Shown: positions 16,525-24,598, numbered from the stretch's first letter. The stretch: DNA of 64,000 nucleotides from Salinispora cortesiana (GCF_000484695.1 NZ_AXVR01000003.1:62001-126000); one strand, 5' to 3'. Notes: a model not told the origin generated them from the letters alone. Numbers and translations: made by a program.

Positions 16525-17403
16525 GTGGGCCTGAACGTACTGGTCAACCCCTACACGATGACCGCGTTGGATGGTGTCGCTTACGGGTTGCTGCTGTTCA
16601 CCATCGCCGCTGGCCTCACGCTGATCGTCGGCGTCGCTGGGGTCTTCTCGATGGCCCACGGCACCCTCTACCTCGCCGGCGCCTACCTCGCCTGGTATCT
16701 CGCCGACGGTGGCTGGACCGGTCTCGCGCTCGCGCTCGCTGCCGCGGTGGTGGTGGGTGCCGTCGGGGGAGCTGGTCTCGCCGCCGTGGTGCGCCCTCTT
16801 GTCGATCGGCCCTTGGGCCAGGTGCTGGCCACCCTGGGCATCGCCTACCTCGGCGCCGACCAGTTCAACCAGGTCTTCGGCGCGGAACCACGCTCGGTTG
16901 ACCCACCCCGGGCCGTCGCCGGTTCGGTCGCCCTCGGTGACTACCAGTACCCGATCTATCGGCTGCTCTTCATCGCGATCGGCCTCGTGCTGGTGGTGGG
17001 GCTCTTCTGGCTTGTCGAACGCTCCCGGGCCGGGGCCGTCGTCCGCGCGGTGGTCGCCGACCCGGGAATGGCGGCCGCGACCGGACTGCGGACCAGCGCC
17101 GTACGGGTGGGCGTCCTGGTCGGCGGGGGAGTCCTCGCTGTCGGCGCCGGAGTGTTGGGCGCACCGGTCATCGGCCCATCGCCCGGGGTGGACACCACCG
17201 TCCTGGCCTACTCGTTGATCGTCTGCGTCGTCGGTGGTCTCGGCAGCATCCGGGGTGCGCTGCTCGCTGCGCTCGGGGTCGGCCAGATCCTCACTCTCGG
17301 CGTCGCGCTCGTCCCCGGTGTCGCCGCATTCATCCTCGCCGCCGCCATGCTCGTTGCGCTCACCGTCCGGCACCGCGCCGCACTCCCGGGACAACCCGCA
17401 TGA
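16525..17403 (+). CDS. livH: Branched-chain amino-acid-type ABC permease, LivH
   Basis: 292 residues, eight or so TM segments. Seen: N-terminal ALDGVAYGLLLFTIAAGLTL, the LivH signature GVFSMAHGTLYLAGAY, and the cytoplasmic coupling loop with AVVADPGMAAATGL, then VVGGLGSIRGALLAAL. It forms one half of the membrane channel of the importer. GTG start with ggaagg ten bases upstream. Its ATGA overlap with livM means the two halves are translated in step. Confidence 0.93.
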   Translation: MGLNVLVNPYTMTALDGVAYGLLLFTIAAGLTLIVGVAGVFSMAHGTLYLAGAYLAWYLADGGWTGLALALAAAVVVGAVGGAGLAAVVRPLVDRPLGQVLATLGIAYLGADQFNQVFGAEPRSVDPPRAVAGSVALGDYQYPIYRLLFIAIGLVLVVGLFWLVERSRAGAVVRAVVADPGMAAATGLRTSAVRVGVLVGGGVLAVGAGVLGAPVIGPSPGVDTTVLAYSLIVCVVGGLGSIRGALLAALGVGQILTLGVALVPGVAAFILAAAMLVALTVRHRAALPGQPA

Positions 17404-18386
17404 GCGCCACCCCGGCCTCCGTGACCACCGGCGCCTCGCCCCGTCGGGCACGTCGACTGCCGCGCTGGAGCCTGCCCACCCTCGGCTTCCTGGGCCTGGC
17501 GGCGGCGGTGGCGTTGCCGTGGCTGGTCAATGGGTACGTGATCGCGCTCGCCGCGACTGCTCTGGTCATGGCCGTGCTCGCGATGAGCGCCCAACTGTTG
17601 GTGGGCTGGGCCGGGCTGTCGCCGTTGGGGCAGGCCGGCTACCTGGTCGTCGGCGCGTACATGGCGGCGAGGGTCGCGACCCTGACCGACCTTGGCCCGG
17701 TTCAGGTGCTCGCGGCCACCGCGGCGGGGGCGGTCGCCGCCGCCGTCACCGGCAGCCTCGCCGTACGGGCCCGCGGCATCCCCTTCCTCATGGTCACCTT
17801 TGGCCTGGGCGAGCTCGTCCACGCCGCGGCCAACCAATGGGCTCCCGGCGGTAGCGAAGGCACGCATACCGCACCCGTCGCCGCACTGCCCGGCCTGCCG
17901 GCGATGGTCCGGCCTGGCTGGGTCTACCTGTACGTGTTGGCCTGCGTTCTGGTCATCGGCGCCGCCGTGGCGGTCCTCGTGCGGACCCGATTCGCGCTCC
18001 TCCTGCGTGCCGTCGCCGCCCACGAGCCCCGGGTGCAGGCGGCGGGGCACCACACCGGCCGCCTGCTGCTCGCCGCCTACACGATTGCCGGTGGTATCGC
18101 CGGCGCGGCCGGCGCGTTGGCCATCGCGGTCACCCGTTACGTCTCCCCCGCTGACGCCGCCATGGGTGTCTCCGCCCTCGCGCTGGCCGCCGCCCTCATC
18201 GGGTCGGGCAGCATGCTCGGTGCCGGCGCTGGAGCCGTCCTCCTCGTCGCCGCCCGCGACTGGGTCAGCGGTCTGCTCGGCGGTCACGGCCCCACCCTGC
18301 TCGGCCTCTGCTTCCTCCTGCTGGCCTACCTGCCTCGGCTCCGCCAGGCCAGCCGTACCCTTCGACTTCCCCGGAGGCGGACGTGA
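17400..18386 (+). CDS. livM: Branched-chain amino-acid-type ABC permease, LivM
   Basis: 328 residues; the second channel subunit. A basic N-terminus (PRRARRLPRW) is followed by TM helices and the LivM pattern QLLVGWAGLSPLGQAGYLVV, VRARGIPFLMVTFGLGELVH, and the coupling loop VAAHEPRVQAAGHHTGRLLL. It starts inside the livH stop (ATGA) and its own stop overlaps the ATPase start (GTGA). Length is near the usual 300-350. Confidence 0.93.
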   Translation: MSATPASVTTGASPRRARRLPRWSLPTLGFLGLAAAVALPWLVNGYVIALAATALVMAVLAMSAQLLVGWAGLSPLGQAGYLVVGAYMAARVATLTDLGPVQVLAATAAGAVAAAVTGSLAVRARGIPFLMVTFGLGELVHAAANQWAPGGSEGTHTAPVAALPGLPAMVRPGWVYLYVLACVLVIGAAVAVLVRTRFALLLRAVAAHEPRVQAAGHHTGRLLLAAYTIAGGIAGAAGALAIAVTRYVSPADAAMGVSALALAAALIGSGSMLGAGAGAVLLVAARDWVSGLLGGHGPTLLGLCFLLLAYLPRLRQASRTLRLPRRRT

Positions 18387-19903
18387 CCACCGCGCTACTA
18401 CGCCTTGCGGCCGTCAGCCACTCCTACGGTGCCCGCCGCGCGGTTGACGAGGTCAACGTCGAGCTTCCGGTGGGGGCCCGGCACGCGATCATCGGCCCGA
18501 ACGGGGCCGGCAAGTCCACGCTGCTGCACCTCGTCGCCGGGACCCTGCGCCCTACCGCTGGTCAGATCCACTACGCCGGAGCGGACATCTCCCGGTGGTC
18601 GGCGCCCCGCCGTGCCCGCGCCGGCATCGCCCGCACCTGGCAACACCCGGCCCTCGCCCACCCCCTCACCGCCGTCCAGAATGTGCTACTCGCCGTCCCC
18701 GGGCAGCGCCTCTCGGCACTGCGTCCCAGCCGGTCCGCGGTGCTGGCCGCCGAAGCGGCACTGGCTCAGGTTGGCCTCGCCGAGCACGCCGACCGGCTCG
18801 CCGGGCAGCTCGCCTACGGTGACCAGCGTCGCCTGGAGATCGCTGTCACGCTTGCCGCCCAGCCCCGGCTGCTGCTGCTCGACGAGCCCTCCGCCGGCCT
18901 CGCCGCCGGTGAGGTCACCCAGTTGGCCGAGCTGATCCGGGCCCTCTCCGCCGACATCACCGTGCTGCTGGTCGATCACAATCTCGACTTCGTCGCCGCC
19001 GTGGCCGACACCGTGACGGTCCTGCACCACGGTCAGCACGTCGCCACCGGGGCTCCCGCCGCGACTCGGGAGCACCCCGAGGTGCGCCGTGTCTATCTCG
19101 GCACCGACCTGCCCACCGGCCCGGCGGCGGGCAGCGTCCCGGAGCGCCCGGCCGCCACGGGTGCGGGGACGCCCGTCCTGCGGGTACGTCACCTGCGCGC
19201 GGGTTACGCCGGCGCGTCCATGCTCACCGGCATCTCCCTTGACGTGCGAGCCGGGCGAGTGACCGCGGTTGTCGGCCGCAACGGGGCCGGCAAGTCCACC
19301 CTGCTCAACGCCCTCGCCGGGCTACACCCCACCGAGCCGGGCACCGAGGTCCTCCTGCACGGGCAGCCGCTGACCGGATGGGATGCCCGCCGCCGCGCCC
19401 GCGCCGGTCTTGGCATCGTCCCGCAGCGGCGCCGTCTCTTCGCCGGACTCACTGTCGGTGAGCACCTCAACCTGCCGCGCCCGCGCTCCTCTCGGCCCGG
19501 TGCCGTTGACACGCGCCAGGTCCTCGACCTCCTTCCGGCGCTCGCACAGCGGCGCCAGCACCGGCCCCACCAGCTCTCCGGGGGCGAGCAGCAGATGCTC
19601 GCCCTCGCCCGTGCGTTGCTCGCCGACCCTGATGTGCTGCTGCTCGACGAGCCCTCCGAAGGGCTCGCCCCCGCGATCGTCGGTCAGCTCGCAACGATCG
19701 TGACTGGCCTCGCCACCGCCGGTACCGCTGTCCTGCTCGTCGAGCAGAACCTCGCCCTGGCTTGCCAGATCGCACACGACATCGCCGTCCTCGACCGCGC
19801 CCGAATCATCCGCCATGTCGCGACAGCCGACATCCGTGAGTACCCCAACGAACTGCACGACCTGCTCGCCGTCCCGACTGCCGCCGCCCCGGCGTCGGGC
19901 TGA
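18383..19903 (+). CDS. Fused LivG-LivF ATP-binding protein
   Basis: 506 residues with two complete ABC ATPase domains. Domain 1: Walker A GPNGAGKST near 38, signature YGDQRRLEIA near 146, Walker B LLLLDEPSAGL near 163; this is LivG-like. Domain 2: Walker A GRNGAGKST near 297, signature LSGGEQQMLALA near 398, Walker B VLLLDEPSEGL near 418; this is LivF-like. A Pro/Ala-rich linker joins them around 240-265. LivG and LivF are normally separate proteins, so this is a genuine gene fusion that fixes a 1:1 heterodimer. It ends the operon and is followed by a strong hairpin. Confidence 0.92.
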   Translation: MTTALLRLAAVSHSYGARRAVDEVNVELPVGARHAIIGPNGAGKSTLLHLVAGTLRPTAGQIHYAGADISRWSAPRRARAGIARTWQHPALAHPLTAVQNVLLAVPGQRLSALRPSRSAVLAAEAALAQVGLAEHADRLAGQLAYGDQRRLEIAVTLAAQPRLLLLDEPSAGLAAGEVTQLAELIRALSADITVLLVDHNLDFVAAVADTVTVLHHGQHVATGAPAATREHPEVRRVYLGTDLPTGPAAGSVPERPAATGAGTPVLRVRHLRAGYAGASMLTGISLDVRAGRVTAVVGRNGAGKSTLLNALAGLHPTEPGTEVLLHGQPLTGWDARRRARAGLGIVPQRRRLFAGLTVGEHLNLPRPRSSRPGAVDTRQVLDLLPALAQRRQHRPHQLSGGEQQMLALARALLADPDVLLLDEPSEGLAPAIVGQLATIVTGLATAGTAVLLVEQNLALACQIAHDIAVLDRARIIRHVATADIREYPNELHDLLAVPTAAAPASG

Positions 19904-19968
19904 TTCCCCGGCTTCGCTGCCCCGTCGTGGGCTGTCGCGAGTCCCTTTGGCCGGGGAGGCAGAGCGGT

Positions 19969-20005
19969 CCGGGGCGGGTCTCAGTTACTTGAGAACCCGC
20001 CCCGG
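19969..20005 (+). terminator. Hairpin terminator of the kinase/Liv operon
   Basis: CCGGGGCGGGTCTCA pairs with TGAGAACCCGCCCCGG, 15 bp with one bulged A and a six-base loop, 66 bp after the ATPase stop. It marks the end of the operon that starts with the kinase gene. Confidence 0.75.
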
Positions 20006-20084
20006 GCCGGTTGTCTGAGCGCGGTGATCGAGGAAGCCTTCGGTGTCGGGCTGCCTGCGGATGGCTTTCGGCCGTGCGGAGTGA

Positions 20085-20753
20085 TCAGGCGATGAAGTCT
20101 CGGACCTTGGTGTAGTTACTGGAGTCGTCGTTCATGTCGGTGTGCCCCTTGCACCCCACGGAGGTGTTCACCGCGCCGTCGAGCTTCGCCGAACTGTCGG
20201 GGTTGATCAGTGCGTCACATGTCGACCACAGGGTGGCGTAGTTTACGTTCCCGGGGGTTTCGTCGCCGGAGTTCAGGGAGTCGAGGAAGCTACTGCCTCG
20301 AAGCATTTCCCGGCACGATACGTAAAAGGAGCAGAACAGCGAGACATCGGTTCCGTGGTTTACCCCGGCTACGGAGACGAAGTCGTCCACGGTGTCGGTC
20401 CCGCCGCCGTTCTTGAGGTACCAGCGGGAGCTCAGGGATCCCATCGAGTGGGCGACGATATCCACCTTGGTGGCGCCGGTCGCGTCGAGTATCTCCTGCA
20501 CCTTGGTGATCAGCTTCTCGCCGGTGGTTGCGTTGGACTTCTTCCAGTCGTAGGACCAGGTGTAGAGCTCGGAGCTCTGGTAGCCGTCCGCCTTGAACTT
20601 GTTGATCCAGGTGTTCCAGGTGCTGGCAGAGCTGCTCAAGCCATGGACGAAGAGGACGGGATTGCGGACTGCGGCCTGCGCGGCCGACGGGGCGACCAGG
20701 GCCACCGTCGCCACCAGGGCGGCGGCGACGACGGTGCGGACGAAGCGTCTCAT
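20085..20753 (-). CDS. Secreted lipase/esterase (alpha/beta hydrolase)
   Basis: 222 residues from ATG 20753, chosen because a signal peptide starts there: Arg-rich MRRFVRT, a hydrophobic core, and cleavage after APSAAQA. The mature part opens with NPVLFVHGLSSSASTW (oxyanion loop), and has the nucleophile Ser in IVAHSMGSLSSRW near residue 100, an Asp in NPDSSAKLDG and a His in CKGHTDMND near the end, as in small class 2 bacterial lipases. Two pairs of Cys could form disulphides outside the cell. Hydrolysis of triglycerides or esters is likely; the exact substrate is not known. It is a single-gene unit. Confidence 0.88.
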   Translation of the reverse strand: MRRFVRTVVAAALVATVALVAPSAAQAAVRNPVLFVHGLSSSASTWNTWINKFKADGYQSSELYTWSYDWKKSNATTGEKLITKVQEILDATGATKVDIVAHSMGSLSSRWYLKNGGGTDTVDDFVSVAGVNHGTDVSLFCSFYVSCREMLRGSSFLDSLNSGDETPGNVNYATLWSTCDALINPDSSAKLDGAVNTSVGCKGHTDMNDDSSNYTKVRDFIA

Positions 20754-21361
20754 GGGGGTCTCTTTCGATCCGGGCAGGTCCAAACCTCGGACCTGGCGGT
20801 GGTGGGTGGGAGACTATCCAGTGACGAACGTCAATGTGACATGAAGGTGATCGGGGATGCTAGTGGTGCTATGTTTCGATCGGGTAACAACAACTGATGT
20901 CGATGGTTACGATGCTGCTCAGGGCAGGGGTGAATGCTCTTGGCGCCGCTTCGCCGACCCGGCGCCGACCGGCCGGCCGACAATCCGCTGGCTGGCTGTG
21001 TTCGGTCTGGTCCGGTCTGTCAGGTGGTGTCAGTCCATTCGGCATGAGGCCCCGGTCACCTCCAACACGCCGTAGCCGTGTCCGTCCAGCTCGGTCCAGC
21101 GCACGGGGGGATTGGTCGCGCGGATCAAACTCGCTCCGAGCTTGCTGACGGTGTTGTCGGGCGGTAGTCGCAGAAAGTCGTCCAGGTCTGGGTCGGTTCG
21201 CTACTACTGACTGCGGCGTCGGTCGTGCCCGTTCGACGTGGAGAGACTACGGAGGTGGGCCCCAAACGGGTGAGGAGGACCGCCCTCCGGATGGAAAGTC
21301 CCGTTTAGTTCCTAATGTGATAGTGCGCCCTCGCGGGTGGGGCAGGGCGGGGTGAAGCGCG
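20754..21361. other. Lipase upstream region and nuo leader
   Basis: About 600 bp without an intact gene. It carries the lipase promoter region at the left, the decayed phoD end at 20919-21200, and 160 bp of G/C-rich leader in front of nuoA (ggaggtgggccccaaacggg near 21250). I could not match the leader to any riboswitch family. Confidence 0.4.
20919..21200 (-). pseudogene. C-terminal remnant of a PhoD-type phosphatase
   Basis: On the minus strand, right after two TAG codons, a frame reads RTDPDLDDFLRLPPDNT and then NPPVRWTELDGHGYGVLEVT, ending GASCRMD before an in-frame TGA at 21030-21032. Reading through it gives HHLTDRTRPNTASQR and so on to a TGA at 20919. The ELDGHGYGVLEVT and DRT-P-N elements are those found at the C-terminus of PhoD-like alkaline phosphatases, where a Trp usually follows MD, so the inner TGA is probably a Trp codon gone bad. 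The rest of the gene is missing. The family call rests on remembered motifs. Confidence 0.6.
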
Positions 21362-21706
21362 ATGTACGCAGGGGCGGCGGGTATGGCGCTGGTCGCCGTG
21401 GTGGTCGTGGCGGGCTGCTACCTGGCGCACCGTGCGCTGGCGATCACGCGGCGGCCGCTGCTGGTCTCCCCGTTCCAATCCGGCTGGCCCCCGGAGGAGC
21501 ACGCCCTGTCTCGGTACCACGTCCGTTGGTACCTGGTGACAGTGCTGTTCCTGGCATTCGACGTGGAGATGCTCTTCATGTATCCGTGGGCGGTGGTCGT
21601 CGCCGAGCTGGGGGCCACCGCCGTGGTGGAGATGTTCGTCTTCCTGGCGGGTGTGCTTGTCGCGGTGGTGTGGGCCTGGCGGGAAGGCGCGCTGCGATGG
21701 GTGTGA
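21362..21706 (+). CDS. nuoA: NADH-quinone oxidoreductase subunit A-like
   Basis: 114 residues, three TM helices. The conserved loop and second helix are clear: VSPFQSGWPPEEHALSRYHV, then RWYLVTVLFLAFDVEMLFMY with the conserved Asp and Glu. ATG with ggggtgaag upstream. NuoA belongs to the membrane arm near the quinone tunnel. It is the first gene of a cluster that carries only membrane-arm subunits. The canonical loop Cys is absent here (FQSGW instead of YECG), which fits loss of a normal junction with the peripheral arm. Confidence 0.93.
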   Translation: MYAGAAGMALVAVVVVAGCYLAHRALAITRRPLLVSPFQSGWPPEEHALSRYHVRWYLVTVLFLAFDVEMLFMYPWAVVVAELGATAVVEMFVFLAGVLVAVVWAWREGALRWV

Positions 21707-22809
21707 GCGGTGCGCTGGCGCGGCTCGCCCTCCGGCACGCCCACCTGCTGGTCATCGAGGTGCCCGGGTACTGGCTGACCCGGGTCGCCGTCGAGCGGCT
21801 CGCGGGCGTCCGGGGGTGGCGGCTGGCGGTGTCACCGGCGGACGCCGACATCCTGGCGGTGTGTGGATCGCCCGGACCGGAGCTGGCGCTGGTGGTGGCG
21901 CGACTGTGGGAGCAGCTGCCCGGGCCGCGGGCCCGGATCGATGTCGCCGCACCGGATCTGGTGGCCGCCGCCCTGGACCAGGCGGAGGCCATGCTGCGGG
22001 ATACGCCCCGCCAGCGGAGGGACAGCACCGCCCGCGACGGGCAGGGGCTCGACGATGCTCCGGGCGGGGACATCGCCCTGGCGCACGGCAGCGAGGACCG
22101 CGATGGGCTGGAGATGGACGTGCTGCAGGTGCGACTCGGCCCGGTGCTGCCGGACTGGCCAGCCGGCCTGGTCCTCCGCGCTCACCTGCACGGCGACCTC
22201 ATTGTCGAGGCACAGGCGGGTGTCGTTGACGCTGGGCAGGGCGGGCCTGCCGGTGGCGGGCACGTCGTTGGTGGCGACACATCCGGCGACATCCGGCAGG
22301 TAGACGCCGGAGAGGTCGCTGCCCGCCGGTGCGACAACGCGGCCCGGCTGCTGGCGTTGGCGGGCTGGCCGGACGCGGCCGGTGGGGCCCGCGCCATCCG
22401 TGATCGACTCTTGACCGGCGATCGGTCGGCGGCGATCACGGAGTTGGCGCGGCTGCGGCGCCGGGTACGCCGTTCATGGCTGCTGCGCTGGTCGCTGCGG
22501 AGGGTGGGGCCACTGCCTCCCGACGAACTGGCCCGGTTGGGGCTCGCCCCGGATCTCACCGGTGACGTGTGGGACCGACTCAACGGCATGCTCGATCGGG
22601 CGGTCTTCGTAACCGGTGGTCCCGCCGGTGTGGCGGCCGGTGGTCCTGCTGGTGCCGGGGTCGGTGGTCCCACCGGTTTCGATGTCGGTGGGTCGGTCAC
22701 GCCGCCGGCGGCGGTCGCCAGCGTGGTGTCCGGGTGGGACGTGGCCACCGCGCGGCTCATCGTGGCCAGCCTCGACATTGCTGCGCTGGATGTGGTCACC
22801 GATGGCTGA
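21697..22809 (+). CDS. Degenerate NuoB/NuoD-like fusion protein
   Basis: 370 residues from ATG 21697, overlapping the nuoA end by 10 bases. Residues 1-90 follow NuoB: SPADADILAVCG matches SPRQADLMIVAG, and VVARLWEQLPGPRARIDV matches the next helix. Residues 139-175 follow the NuoD N-terminus: LGPVLPDWPAGLVLRAHL stands where NuoD has GPQHPSTHGVLR, and residues 215-300 look like a shortened NuoD helical part. The protein has only two Cys, so it cannot hold cluster N2, and the NuoD quinone-site His residues are gone. A Gly/Val-rich repeat lies near 310-340. I infer a scaffold that caps or anchors the membrane arm. Confidence 0.65.
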   Translation: MGVSGALARLALRHAHLLVIEVPGYWLTRVAVERLAGVRGWRLAVSPADADILAVCGSPGPELALVVARLWEQLPGPRARIDVAAPDLVAAALDQAEAMLRDTPRQRRDSTARDGQGLDDAPGGDIALAHGSEDRDGLEMDVLQVRLGPVLPDWPAGLVLRAHLHGDLIVEAQAGVVDAGQGGPAGGGHVVGGDTSGDIRQVDAGEVAARRCDNAARLLALAGWPDAAGGARAIRDRLLTGDRSAAITELARLRRRVRRSWLLRWSLRRVGPLPPDELARLGLAPDLTGDVWDRLNGMLDRAVFVTGGPAGVAAGGPAGAGVGGPTGFDVGGSVTPPAAVASVVSGWDVATARLIVASLDIAALDVVTDG

Positions 22810-23731
22810 CCTGCCGGCAGTCGTCTCCGGTGGCTGGGCACCGGTCGCGGCGGGGCTGCTGGGGGCGCTCGCGGTCGCCGCGGCGCTGCTCGACGGCGCC
22901 CTGGCCGGGCGGGCCGCCGGTGTCCGGTCCGGGATGGGGCAGCCGGCGGGTGAGGTGGCGCGGTTGCTGCGGCAGCGCCGGCGCACCACCGTCGCCGCGG
23001 ACCGGCTGCTGTGGCGGATCGGCGGCGCGGGGTTGCTCGGGATGGCGCTGATGATCGTCACGGTGGTGCCGCTCGGGCGGTGGACCCTGTTCGACCTGGG
23101 TGTCGGGGTGGTGTGGGTAAACGCGCTCGATGTCCTGGCGTGGGCGTTCGTGTGGCTGACCGGGTGGGGCGCCAACTCCGCGTACGCGCTGGTCGGCGGC
23201 TACCGGTTCCTCGCGCACGGATTGGCGTACGAGTTGCCGCTGATGTTCGCGCTGGTGGCGCCGGCGGTGGCGGCGTCCAGTCTGCGAGTGGGGGAGGTCG
23301 CCGCCGCGCAGCAGGGGTTGTGGTTCGTGGTGTGGATGCCGGTGGCCTTCGTCGTCTACTGCCTCGGCGTGGTGGCGATCGCGGTGTGGGGGCCCTTCTC
23401 GCCGGCGCTCGGTCGCGACGTGGCGGGTGGGGTGACGGCGGAGCTCTCCGGTGTGGATCGGCTGTTGTTTCTGGCCGGGCGGTACGCGTTGCTGGCGGCG
23501 GGCGCCGCCTTCGCCGTGCCGATGTTCCTCGGGGGTGGGGCCGGGCCGCTGCTACCGGCCTGGGCCTGGGTGTTGGTGAAGGCCGCGGTGCTGCTGGCGG
23601 GGTTGGTGTGGCTGCGCCGTCGGGTGCCCGCGTTGCGTCCGGACGTGTTCATGGAGGTGGGCTGGCTGGTGCTGCTGCCGGCGGTGCTGCTGCAGGACCT
23701 CCTCGTCGCCGTCGTCGTGATCGGGGGCTGA
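22802..23731 (+). CDS. nuoH: Divergent NADH-quinone oxidoreductase subunit H-like
   Basis: 309 residues, about eight TM segments, start ATG inside the upstream stop region. Seen: YRFLAHGLAYELPLMFALVA, where the conserved YE-P of NuoH lies, and near the end LRPDVFMEVGWLVLLPAVLL, matching the last NuoH helix. The first loop, RIGPNR-GP-G-LQ in canonical NuoH, reads GVRSGMGQPAGEVARLLRQR, which is nearer to hydrogenase-linked HycD-type subunits. In complex I this loop touches quinone and NuoD/NuoB, so its change goes with the degenerate partner. Confidence 0.85.
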   Translation: MADLPAVVSGGWAPVAAGLLGALAVAAALLDGALAGRAAGVRSGMGQPAGEVARLLRQRRRTTVAADRLLWRIGGAGLLGMALMIVTVVPLGRWTLFDLGVGVVWVNALDVLAWAFVWLTGWGANSAYALVGGYRFLAHGLAYELPLMFALVAPAVAASSLRVGEVAAAQQGLWFVVWMPVAFVVYCLGVVAIAVWGPFSPALGRDVAGGVTAELSGVDRLLFLAGRYALLAAGAAFAVPMFLGGGAGPLLPAWAWVLVKAAVLLAGLVWLRRRVPALRPDVFMEVGWLVLLPAVLLQDLLVAVVVIGG

Positions 23732-23735
23732 TTGC

Positions 23736-24299
23736 GTGGTCACCCACCTCGTCTTCTGGGGCCTCGCGGTCGTCGCGGTGCTCGCCGGGGTCGCCGTCTT
23801 CGTCGTCAACTCGATGGCCCGGGCCAGCTACTCCCTGGCCTTGTCCTTCATCGCGGTCGGTCTTCAGCTGCTCCTGCTGCAGCAGCTCTACGTCGGCGTG
23901 TTGGTCATTCTGATGATGGTGATGGAGATGGCGATCATGGCTGTCTACATGAACATGTTCATGGGAATGAATCCGGCGATGATGTCGATGAACATGGTCC
24001 ACGGTGCTCGCCACGCCCTACCGGTGTCGGTCGGGGTCTTTCTGCTCCTGGCCGCCGGAGCGCTGTTCGCGCCGTGGCCGAGCCGGCGCGGCAGCCCACC
24101 GGCGGATGTCACCGCCGCCCTCGGCATGGAGCTGATGGGTCCGAAGATGCTGGCCATGGCGGGGGTGGGCGTGGTCATGGCGGCCACCATCGTCAGTGGG
24201 GTCGTCCTGGCGGCGCACCGCACCCGCTACGACCGGTTCGGCGACGACCTTCGTCGGCCTCGGCCGGCCGATCCGCAGCCGGGGGGAGTCGGCCGATGA
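23736..24299 (+). CDS. nuoJ: NADH-quinone oxidoreductase subunit J-like
   Basis: 187 residues, five TM segments. The third helix keeps LQQLYVGVLVILMMVMEM, where canonical NuoJ has YAGAVLVLFLFV. This stretch and the following loop are very Met-rich (MNMFMGMNPAMMSMNMVHG) and include a Glu not usual for the family. Starts GTG four bases after nuoH and overlaps nuoK by ATGA. Assigned by position between H and K as much as by sequence. Confidence 0.8.
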   Translation: MVTHLVFWGLAVVAVLAGVAVFVVNSMARASYSLALSFIAVGLQLLLLQQLYVGVLVILMMVMEMAIMAVYMNMFMGMNPAMMSMNMVHGARHALPVSVGVFLLLAAGALFAPWPSRRGSPPADVTAALGMELMGPKMLAMAGVGVVMAATIVSGVVLAAHRTRYDRFGDDLRRPRPADPQPGGVGR

Positions 24300-24598
24300 C
24301 GGTACAGACTGTGCTGCTGGTGGCCGCGGCCCTGATCTCCGTCGGTTTGTACGGCACCCTGTCCCAACAGGTCGTGGTGATGGTGATGATGGGCCTGGAG
24401 TTGATGCTCAACGGCCTGATCCTGGCCGTGGCCGGGCTGTGGTGGTTCTGCGCCCCCGACCCGTCCGGGCAGGTGCTGCTTCTGGTCATCCTCGCGGCGA
24501 TGACGGTGGAGATGGCGATGGGCTTCGCCGTCGCCACTTCGCTGCACCGCATACGACGGTCGGATCTGACCGACACGGCCACGGACCTGTCCGGATGA
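24296..24598 (+). CDS. nuoK: NADH-quinone oxidoreductase subunit K
   Basis: 100 residues, three TM helices, standard length. Both membrane glutamates used in proton transfer are present: MMGLELMLNGLILAV in helix 2 and LAAMTVEMAMGFAVATSLHR in helix 3. It overlaps nuoJ and nuoL by four bases each, so translation is coupled. Of the small subunits this is the most canonical, which argues that the module still moves ions. Confidence 0.92.
   Translation: MTVQTVLLVAAALISVGLYGTLSQQVVVMVMMGLELMLNGLILAVAGLWWFCAPDPSGQVLLLVILAAMTVEMAMGFAVATSLHRIRRSDLTDTATDLSG

Noticed and set aside
15946..17451. 501-codon minus-strand frame across the methyltransferase and livH
   Set aside because: Same reason: antisense to genes with well-defined motifs, composition dominated by Arg, Gly, Asp and Pro.
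21201..21361. G-rich leader before nuoA as a riboswitch
   Set aside because: The ggaggtgggccccaaacggg stretch folds locally, but I could not fit it to any riboswitch consensus I know, and nuo operons are not usual targets.
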